Origin: DASPKW01 sp038244055
GTDB lineage: Bacteria > Planctomycetota > Phycisphaerae > Tepidisphaerales > Tepidisphaeraceae
Direction: 5' to 3'
NCBI GenBank assembly: GCA_038244055.1
Contig: JBBRTW010000108.1
Coordinates: forward strand, 1 to 16,913
Length of the DNA stretch: 16,913 bases
The first letter of the stretch is position 1. The number at the start of each line of letters is the position of its first letter. The notes under the pieces were generated by a model that did not search any database, had not been told where the DNA came from, and was given only the letters and a program-made list of their open reading frames with translations. Both the position numbers and the translations under genes were made by a program. Below are positions 5,356-10,749 of the stretch, piece by piece.

Positions 5356-6339
5356 ATGGATGCACTGGGTGTCAAAATTCGCCGACAGCGCCGCCGGATG
5401 GGCTTTACGCTCGATGATCTGGCCGGGCGGACGGGCATTTCCAAACCGTACCTGTCTTTGATCGAAACCGGGCGCGTGACCAACCCCCCGGCCGATGAAA
5501 AACTGCGCCGGCTGGAGCAGACCCTGGGCTTCGGGGCCAATGAACTGATCTCGCAGGCGCATCTCCAGCGCACGCCGAGGGATGTGCGGGAGATGCTGCA
5601 TAAGTTGCTGGCCGATTCGCGGGCTGGGGGAGGGAGCAGACGGGGAGACAATGAGACAATGAGACAATCAGACAATGGGATGGGGCGCACGGTGGGCGGG
5701 GATGCGAATGGGGGGTGTGATGGAGCGGGCGCGAATGGCGGCACGGGCGATGGCGATGGTGGTCATGGCGCGGCGAGTGGTGGGGCGCTGGCGCGGGGGG
5801 GGAAGAATGGAGCGCAGCTCAAGCCGGGGGTGGCGGGGAGCATCAATCTGGATGATGCGTATTTATCCGGCGTGTTGCAGCGGATGGTGGAGCAGTCTTC
5901 GCCGAACGTGGAGCGGGTGACGACGAACAGCGTGCCGGTGATCAATAAGGTGTCGGCCGGTTATCCGCGCGATTTCACGGATCTGGCCTACCCGCGCGGA
6001 ATCGCGGATGAGTATGTGGGGTGCCCCGATCTGGCGGATCGCGATGCCTTCGCGGCCAGGGTGCATGGAGACAGCATGAAGCCTAAGTACGGGGAGGGGG
6101 ACATCGTGATTTTCTCGCCCTCGGCCGCGTGCAAGAGCGGGGATGATTGCTTCGTCAGATTCGAGGATGGCCAGACGACCTTCAAGCGGGTGTTTTTCGA
6201 GAAAGATGGTGAGGGGGAGGAGGTGTTGAGGTTGCAGCCGCGGAATGAGAGCTATCCGCCGAAGGTGGTGAGAAGGGAGGAGTTGGGGGGGTTGTATAAG
6301 GCGGTTTATCGGTATCAGAGGGTGGATGAGGAGGATTGA
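5356..6339 (+). CDS. XRE-family repressor with S24 (LexA/CI-type) self-cleavage domain, 327 aa
   Basis: The N-terminal XRE helix-turn-helix covers about 6-60 (TLDDLAGRTGISKPYLSLIE at 18-37). A Gly-rich low-complexity linker runs from about 88 to 152. The C-terminal S24 peptidase domain follows: likely cleavage site A201-G202 in NKVSAGYP, nucleophile S240 in HGDSMKPKYGEGD and general base K277 in TFKRVFF. This is the CI/LexA architecture, in which DNA-damage signalling through RecA triggers self-cleavage and derepression. The linker is longer than in classical CI proteins and is partly encoded by an 8-bp tandem repeat. It faces the double-HTH gene across a 166-bp regulatory gap and probably controls that run and itself. 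ATG 5356 has only a weak GGGAAA ribosome site. Function is clear from motifs; the target operators are inferred. Confidence 0.93.
   Translation: MDALGVKIRRQRRRMGFTLDDLAGRTGISKPYLSLIETGRVTNPPADEKLRRLEQTLGFGANELISQAHLQRTPRDVREMLHKLLADSRAGGGSRRGDNETMRQSDNGMGRTVGGDANGGCDGAGANGGTGDGDGGHGAASGGALARGGKNGAQLKPGVAGSINLDDAYLSGVLQRMVEQSSPNVERVTTNSVPVINKVSAGYPRDFTDLAYPRGIADEYVGCPDLADRDAFAARVHGDSMKPKYGEGDIVIFSPSAACKSGDDCFVRFEDGQTTFKRVFFEKDGEGEEVLRLQPRNESYPPKVVRREELGGLYKAVYRYQRVDEED
5645..5676. repeat. Octanucleotide tandem repeat inside the repressor gene
   Basis: GAGACAAT occurs three times (5645-5652, 5653-5660, 5661-5668), then CAGACAAT (5669-5676). The unit length is not a multiple of three, so gain or loss of one unit shifts the frame between the DNA-binding and S24 domains. 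Confidence 0.9.
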
Positions 6340-6344
6340 AAGAA

Positions 6345-6372
6345 GGATGAGGGATGAAGGATGAAGGATGAA
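6345..6372. repeat. Heptanucleotide tandem repeat GGATGAA, 4 units
   Basis: GGATGAG (6345-6351) is followed by three GGATGAA units (6352-6372). It lies directly behind the repressor stop codon in the gap before the HEPN-linked module. Confidence 0.9.
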
Positions 6373-6441
6373 AAGAGCTGATGTGGCCGAGAAATGCGAT
6401 AAGAGGCTTGATTCGTTTCGTGGTCGGAGCGCACAATACCC

Positions 6442-6471
6442 GAATGCGGATGGATGAATCCCGCCGCATTC
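6442..6471 (+). promoter_or_regulatory. Inverted repeat just upstream of the HEPN-linked module
   Basis: GAATGCGG (6442-6449) pairs with CCGCATTC (6464-6471) across 14 bases. It ends a few bases before the G-rich ribosome site (GGGGGGGAGGAG, ending near 6484) of the gene at 6492. It could be an operator or a leader hairpin; which one is not decidable from sequence. Confidence 0.45.
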
Positions 6472-6491
6472 ACGGGGGGGAGGAGTTTGGG

Positions 6492-6965
6492 ATGCCAGAA
6501 CAGCAATCGAATTCGGATGCGCTCCATATAAAGGAGTCCGCCGATGGCCAGCGCCAGTACGTTTTTCATCCCGAGAACGATGATCTATTTGTTCGGACGG
6601 GCCGGCAGGTGATCGCCGCCTGCCAACTCGGCATCAGCATGGAAGTGTGGATTGAAGAGCTGGTTGCGATGCTCGACGTGGTGCGCGCGTGGACCACAAA
6701 GCGGGCCGCTCGGGTGCGGGCGTGCTATTGCGCGCCGCGCGGGGCCAAGGTGATTCTCTTTTTCGTTCCGGTCAGCGATCACGTTGACTTCGATCTGGCC
6801 GATGAATTGACGGATCTGAACACCGAATTGGTCAACACATTTAATGTCGGGATGATTGAAGTGCGGCAGGTTCCAGGCGATGAGCTGGACCGTTTCATCA
6901 CCCTCGACGCCGCGAGGCAGGTCTATGGCGGACAGTCAGAACCACATCGCCCAGTGGAAGCATAA
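6492..6965 (+). CDS. Unrecognised 157-aa protein, first gene of the HEPN-linked module
   Basis: I do not recognise a named family. The protein is acidic to neutral and soluble, with no signal peptide or membrane segment. A helical stretch (VWIEELVAMLDVVRAW, 52-67) is followed by predicted beta strands (ARVRACYCAPRGAKVILFFV, 73-92). Then come an acidic segment (DFDLADELTDLNTELV, 99-114) and a strand with the motif MIEVRQVPGDELDRFI (121-136), suggesting a small alpha/beta fold. I chose ATG 6492 over the earlier in-frame start at 6381 because a strong GGAGG site precedes it. The 3' end overlaps the HEPN-like gene by 41 bases in another frame, which points to translational coupling. By position it would be the antitoxin or regulator if this is a toxin-antitoxin pair. 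That is an inference. Confidence 0.8.
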   Translation: MPEQQSNSDALHIKESADGQRQYVFHPENDDLFVRTGRQVIAACQLGISMEVWIEELVAMLDVVRAWTTKRAARVRACYCAPRGAKVILFFVPVSDHVDFDLADELTDLNTELVNTFNVGMIEVRQVPGDELDRFITLDAARQVYGGQSEPHRPVEA

Positions 6966-7362
6966 TCGCGATTTTCTGGCGCAGGTGCCGCCTCAGTATT
7001 CCGATTGGCTGGTCACGGTCTCCTTTTATGTCGCCCTTCACGCGGTCGATGCCCTACTTGCTGTCGATAAAGTCACCCGCGTGAACAGCCACGACGCCCG
7101 AAACGAAGTTCTTGCCAAGACCAACCGGTATTCCGCCATCTGGAAACTCTACCGGCCGTTGTTTGATCTCTCACGCACCGTCCGCTATCTGGCCGACCCG
7201 GTGAGGTGGGTGCCCGCTACGACCATCGAAAAGGAGGTGATCAAACGGTACTTGTATCCAATTGAGCGGGCCGCGCAGGGTTTGATGAAAATGGATCTCA
7301 AGCTATCCGCGATTGTGTTGCGGCCGCCATCACCAACCGACTCACCCTCATCGCCAACATGA
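6925..7362 (+). CDS. HEPN-like helical protein, 145 aa
   Basis: The protein is all-helical in appearance. Its pattern (HIAQWKHNRDFL at 7-18; YSDWLVTVSFYVALHAVDAL at 25-44; NSHDARNEVL at 54-63; IWKLYRPLFDLSRTVRYL at 72-89) resembles HEPN-type nucleic-acid-associated domains. In these a W-T-FY-AlH helix is followed by an H-xx-R segment and a Y-xx-L-xxx-SR-xRY helix. Many HEPN proteins are RNases in toxin-antitoxin and defence systems, with an R-x(4-6)-H motif. Here only R52-xxx-H56 is seen, so catalysis is uncertain. I chose ATG 6925, not the upstream frame start, because homologous-looking sequence begins there. The C-terminus after about residue 128 (a Pro/Ser/Thr-rich tail) looks unnatural and may reflect a frameshift near 7300-7360. 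It overlaps the gene before it by 41 bases. Confidence 0.75.
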   Translation: MADSQNHIAQWKHNRDFLAQVPPQYSDWLVTVSFYVALHAVDALLAVDKVTRVNSHDARNEVLAKTNRYSAIWKLYRPLFDLSRTVRYLADPVRWVPATTIEKEVIKRYLYPIERAAQGLMKMDLKLSAIVLRPPSPTDSPSSPT

Positions 7363-7398
7363 AACCCTTTCGCCGGCCATTCGCGGATTGGGAAGCGA

Positions 7399-7527
7399 TT
7401 GGTCTGGCCTCCGGAAGCGCTTGCGGATGCGAAGATCACCGACCGCCGATGCCCGAAATGCCTCAAGCCCCTCCCGAGTTACCGGAAAACGTGTAAGTGG
7501 TGTGGATTGCCAGTGAGTTCCGCCTAA
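7399..7527 (+). CDS. Very small zinc-ribbon peptide, reading frame uncertain
   Basis: The segment encodes CPKC and CKWC (positions 18-21 and 32-35 counting from TTG 7399), separated by ten residues, in the frame of the HEPN-like gene but after its stop. This is a convincing zinc ribbon: KITDRRCPKCLKPLP then KTCKWCGLPV, ending at TAA 7525-7527. There is no ATG in frame; TTG 7399 is a weak guess. An ATG at 7359 overlaps the HEPN stop as ATGA and reads MKPFRRPFADWEAIG in another frame. A single-base shift near 7400 would join that to the ribbon as a protein of about 56 aa. It is either a frameshifted gene, a programmed shift or a sequencing error. Confidence 0.45.
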   Translation: MVWPPEALADAKITDRRCPKCLKPLPSYRKTCKWCGLPVSSA

Positions 7528-7619
7528 CAAACAATTTTTTCCGCGGGACTTCATTGGAGATGGCGGCCATCTGCCCCGCACATTTACGTCTAACTCATCA
7601 CCGTTTATATAGACCGCAA

Positions 7620-7988
7620 TCAACCTTTCGCCACCCAAACCGCCGGCGGCTGGATCTCATCGGCCGGGTGCGCGCCGGCGTCTTTTCTTCCCGACCCGGC
7701 GAGGCGCGAGATGACTTTGACGGACATATCGGCTTCGCAGGCGATCTGGCAGGAAAGGCGCAGACCCGGCGTGGCGGACAGCCCGCGCGTGGTCAGGAGG
7801 TCTTTTTCGGCCTGGGTGATTTTATCGGGTTCGCCGGCCGTGAAGAGGACGCGGCAGGTGGTGCAGCGGGCGTTGCCGCCGCAGGCATGGAGCTGGTCGG
7901 TTTTGGCATCGTCGATCAAGGCGTTGATGAGGCGTTTCCCGGCGGGGATGTCGAAGGTGCCGAGGGAATCAATGGTGAGTTGGGGCAT
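7620..7988 (-). CDS. [2Fe-2S] ferredoxin, 122 aa
   Basis: This is a small electron carrier of the beta-grasp ferredoxin family. Cluster ligands are C36, C42, C45 (ACGGNARCTTC, the C-x5-C-x2-C pattern) and C80 (LRLSCQIAC), matching adrenodoxin/ISC-type or related soluble ferredoxins. Residues 1-20 (MPQLTIDSLGTFDIPAGKRL) form the first beta hairpin. The frame extends upstream, but ATG 7988 starts exactly at the first strand and is preferred. Residues after about 95 form a tail with no clear domain. No iron-sulphur assembly or oxidoreductase partner lies nearby, so the redox partner is unknown. It is convergent with the HEPN-linked module and divergent from the PEP-CTERM gene. The 253-bp gap to that gene shows no other feature I can support. 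Confidence 0.88.
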   Translation of the reverse strand: MPQLTIDSLGTFDIPAGKRLINALIDDAKTDQLHACGGNARCTTCRVLFTAGEPDKITQAEKDLLTTRGLSATPGLRLSCQIACEADMSVKVISRLAGSGRKDAGAHPADEIQPPAVWVAKG

Positions 7989-8241
7989 GGGGGCATGGTA
8001 AGGAGGGAGGGGGAAATGGCAAACGCCCATGTCATGGGAAACTCGGGCATTGATGGGCGCGCTTTCGCGTTCTTATCGCGATTCTCTCGAACAATTCACA
8101 ATCCCTTCTGCAAACGCACATGGAGAGGGTCTACTCTTCGCCCCGGTCGTGGGTGGCCGCCGGGGTATTCCGGCGCGCGGTTGTTTCGCCCGCGGGTTTG
8201 GGATCGGCAAGAGCGCCGCGGGAGCGGCGGGGAGAGAATCG

Positions 8242-9354
8242 ATGCGAAAGTCGACGTTGACGTGGTTGGGTCTGGCGGCCGGTTTGTTCGCGATTGGACG
8301 TGCGGATGCGTCCGCGTTCATCCCTGGAAACCTGGTGGTTTACGAGGCAAATCAGGGCGGAAGCGCGCTGAGTTCCACGGGTGGGACGCCCATCGTTCTG
8401 GTGGAAGTGGCGGCCGGAATCGCGGGGCAGACGCAGGCGACCGCGCCCCAGGTCATCGCGCTGCCGACGAGCGGCACGGGTACGCTTCTCACCAGCGGAA
8501 CCTCCACGAGCACCGGGCTGCTCAAACTGACCAACGGCGGGGCGCAACTGGCGTTCACGGGCCACACGGCCAACGCCGGCGCCGCCAACATCAACACGAT
8601 CACCGCCCGCGCGGTCGGCATCGTCGACGCCAGCGGCAACTACAGCATCGCCACAACCTACACCGGCGGCAGCGGCAACCAGACCCGCGTGGCCGTCACC
8701 AACGATGGGGCGACTTACTACATTGGCGATCAGGGAGGCATTTATTCCAACGCAGGGACGGCTTCCCAATCGACCGGGATCAATCCCCGCGCGATCCAGA
8801 TCTACAATGGCCAGACCTACGCGCAGCAGACCAGCGGCACGGCCAACGTTCCGATCATTTCATCGCTCACTCCGGCTTTGCCATCTTCGTCGGCCGTGAC
8901 ATCCGCGGGCCTGACGGGCATTACCAACCTGAACAACTCCAACGATTTCGTGGCCTTCGCCACCGGCAGCAACGGCGCGAATATCGATTCGATTTATACC
9001 ACCACGACAACGGGACTCACAAAGTGGGCGCTGGTGACGGGAGCCTGGGTCAACGAAGGCGCGGCGACGATCGCCGGCGGTTTATACGGAATCACGGGCA
9101 AATCCAACGGCAGCGGGGGATTCGATTTCTTCGCCACCTCCGGCACGGGCGGCAATGCGGGTCAGAGCGTTGTCTCCTTCAGCGACACGGCCGCATTCAA
9201 CGCGGCGCCGGCGCTGACCGCGACGACGAGTCTTTTTACAGCGCCGGCCAATACCGCGCTCAAGGGGATTGACTTTGCTCCGGTTCCCGAGCCGGCTTCG
9301 CTGGGTTTGGCGGCGATCGGGATGTTGGCGCTGGGCCGCCGCCGACGCGCTTGA
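8242..9354 (+). CDS. Secreted PEP-CTERM-anchored protein, 370 aa
   Basis: A signal peptide (residues 1 to about 23, hydrophobic core LTWLGLAAGLFAIG, cleavage after ADA) is followed by a Ser/Thr/Gly/Ala/Asn-rich extracellular region. A C-terminal PEP-CTERM sorting signal occupies 349-370: the PEP motif, a hydrophobic stretch (SLGLAAIGMLALG) and RRRR. Such proteins are processed by an exosortase and exported to the cell surface or biofilm matrix. The middle contains beta-propeller-like strand repeats such as ATYYIGDQGGIYSN and GGLYGITGKSNGSGGFDFFA. ATG 8242 is supported by GGGGAGAGA upstream and by the signal peptide starting there, so the longer upstream frame is rejected. The exosortase gene is not in this window. 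Ligand and function are unknown. Confidence 0.93.
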   Translation: MRKSTLTWLGLAAGLFAIGRADASAFIPGNLVVYEANQGGSALSSTGGTPIVLVEVAAGIAGQTQATAPQVIALPTSGTGTLLTSGTSTSTGLLKLTNGGAQLAFTGHTANAGAANINTITARAVGIVDASGNYSIATTYTGGSGNQTRVAVTNDGATYYIGDQGGIYSNAGTASQSTGINPRAIQIYNGQTYAQQTSGTANVPIISSLTPALPSSSAVTSAGLTGITNLNNSNDFVAFATGSNGANIDSIYTTTTTGLTKWALVTGAWVNEGAATIAGGLYGITGKSNGSGGFDFFATSGTGGNAGQSVVSFSDTAAFNAAPALTATTSLFTAPANTALKGIDFAPVPEPASLGLAAIGMLALGRRRRA

Positions 9355-9389
9355 TCCTCGCCATCGGTTGGCCTTATCCCGAAATGAAC

Positions 9390-9426
9390 GAAGCCCGGGA
9401 CATGCGCTTGGCGTGTCCCGGGCTTC
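9390..9426. terminator. Bidirectional hairpin between convergent genes
   Basis: A perfect 13-bp stem, GAAGCCCGGGACA (9390-9402) with TGTCCCGGGCTTC (9414-9426), has an 11-base loop. It lies between the PEP-CTERM stop and the stop of the convergent Gly/Tyr-rich gene. There is no strong T tract, so it may be a weak intrinsic or a stabilising hairpin. Confidence 0.75.
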
Positions 9427-9502
9427 TGATTGCTTACTCCACCATGGATGATCGATTCACCGCATGCGCCCGATGAGGCGGGCGATTCACCAGGGCTGGT
9501 GG

Positions 9503-10135
9503 TTAGCGGCGATAGTGGCCACTGCTGTAGCCGAAGGAGAATCCGATGCTCGGTGAAGAGTACCGGGAATAGCCGGTGCTGTAGCTGGGATACCGGCAGC
9601 TATCGTAGTAGTAGCTGGAGCGGTAGGTCGGGTAGGAGGAATAGTAACTGGAGGAGTAGTAGGTCGGCGCGGGGGTGGCGTAGTAGGGCGTCCCGGGGGC
9701 GTAGTAGGAGGGAGCCGGATCCGAGTAGTAGACGGGGGCGTCGGAATAATAGACGGGGGCGGGGTCGGCGTAGTAAACCGGGGCCGAATAAACGACCGGT
9801 GCGGAATAGTAGACGCCGCCAGCGTAGGGGCGATAGCCGTAGCCGCCGCCGTAATATCCGCCGCCACCGTAGTAGCCGCCGTATCCGCCGAAGCCGATGG
9901 AGAAGCCCCATGAGTTTCCGCGGTGGCCGCCGCCGTAGTATCCGCCGTGGCCGCCGCCGTAGTATCCGCCGTGGCCGCCGCCGTAGTAGGAACCACCGTG
10001 GCTATATGAGCCGCCGCGGCTGGAGTACGAGCTGGCGTGGCCGGAATAAGAACCGCCGCGACCGGCCGCCATGGTGAGGGAGGGGACCGCGGCGACCGCG
10101 CCAAGCACAACCAATGAGAGGAACATCTTTTTCAT
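9503..10135 (-). CDS. Secreted Gly/Tyr-rich repeat protein, 210 aa
   Basis: The N-terminal signal peptide (MKKMFLSLVVLGAVAAVPSL, cleavage after about TMA) is followed by a mature part made almost only of Gly, Tyr, Ser, His, Pro and Ala. Residues about 45-72 are HGGYYGGG repeats encoded by a 24-bp tandem unit (9923-9946, 9947-9970, then partial). Residues about 105-165 are repeats of the type PVYYSDPAPSYY. The C-terminus is Ser/Tyr/Arg-rich (SIGFSFGYSSGHYRR). No enzymatic domain exists. The composition suggests a surface, matrix or adhesive structural protein, possibly capable of tyrosine cross-linking or phase separation; that is inference. ATG 10135 has AGGAG upstream. It shares a hairpin with the convergent PEP-CTERM gene. 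Confidence 0.85.
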   Translation of the reverse strand: MKKMFLSLVVLGAVAAVPSLTMAAGRGGSYSGHASSYSSRGGSYSHGGSYYGGGHGGYYGGGHGGYYGGGHRGNSWGFSIGFGGYGGYYGGGGYYGGGYGYRPYAGGVYYSAPVVYSAPVYYADPAPVYYSDAPVYYSDPAPSYYAPGTPYYATPAPTYYSSSYYSSYPTYRSSYYYDSCRYPSYSTGYSRYSSPSIGFSFGYSSGHYRR

Positions 10136-10242
10136 GACAAACTCCTAATGGGCGATGCCGCGATGGAGCGACGACGGCCCGAACAACAGATTGATTATCG
10201 AAGGATCGCGCCGGCCGTTGCAGGCGACGATCCGATTACACC

Positions 10243-10248
10243 ATTATA
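10243..10248 (-). promoter_or_regulatory. Candidate -10 box for the Gly/Tyr-rich gene
   Basis: The minus strand reads a perfect TATAAT here, about 108 bases upstream of the start codon. No good TTGACA-like -35 sits 16-18 bp further upstream, so this is tentative. The rest of 10136-10406 shows no gene. Confidence 0.35.
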
Positions 10249-10406
10249 GACACGGGGGGAGGGGGAGGGTTAGAGGTTGGAACCGCTGCTGGGGTAAGTG
10301 GTTATTTGGGATGGGTTTATAGGGGTAGGCCTGTTTGGGGGTAGGGAGGGATATCGGGGCTGAGGGAGGTTTTGAGGGATATTGGGTATGGGGTGGGTTG
10401 AGACTG

Positions 10407-10726
10407 CTGCGCGGGGGTTGGGTGTGGTTTGCGGGGGATCTTCGGCGTGTATTCACGGGGCGTGTATTCACGGGGCGTGTATTCACGGGGATGAAAATTC
10501 GTCGCGGGTCGGTTGCGCGGGGATTGTCTTTGGTTTGCGGGGGATCTTCGGCGTGAATTCGCGGGGATGAAAATTCGTCGCGGGTTTGTTGCGCGGGGAT
10601 TGGGTGTGGTTTGCGGGGGATCTTCGGCGTGTATTCACGGGGATGTACATTCGTCGCGGGTTTGTTGCGCGGGGATTGTCTTTGGTTTGCGGGCGATCCC
10701 CGGCGTGTATTCACGCCGGGCTAAAT
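10407..10726. repeat. 76-bp tandem array (about 4 units) capped by an intact REP palindrome
   Basis: The anchor box TTGCGCGGGGATTG recurs at 10513, 10589 and 10665, exactly 76 bp apart, with a degenerate copy at 10407. The first interval is 106 bp because a 15-mer, CGTGTATTCACGGGG, is present three times there (10446-10490). The last unit ends in the intact hairpin CCCGGCGTG-tatt-CACGCCGGG (10699-10720) and CTAAAT (10721-10726). Earlier units keep only the left arm. The open frames across the array are repeat artefacts. Confidence 0.9.
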
Positions 10727-10749
10727 GGTTACGGTGGGGTAAGTTTTCT

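Noticed and set aside
7348..7638. 96-codon minus-strand frame over the zinc-ribbon region
   Set aside because: It is antisense to the better supported zinc ribbon and has no ribosome site or recognisable motif.
7497..9272. 591-codon plus-strand frame over the ferredoxin and PEP-CTERM genes
   Set aside because: It crosses an antisense gene and runs in the wrong frame of the PEP-CTERM gene; the composition is unnatural (Arg/Gln/His-rich).
10407..10726. CRISPR array
   Set aside because: The 76-bp units are near-identical throughout, without unique spacers.
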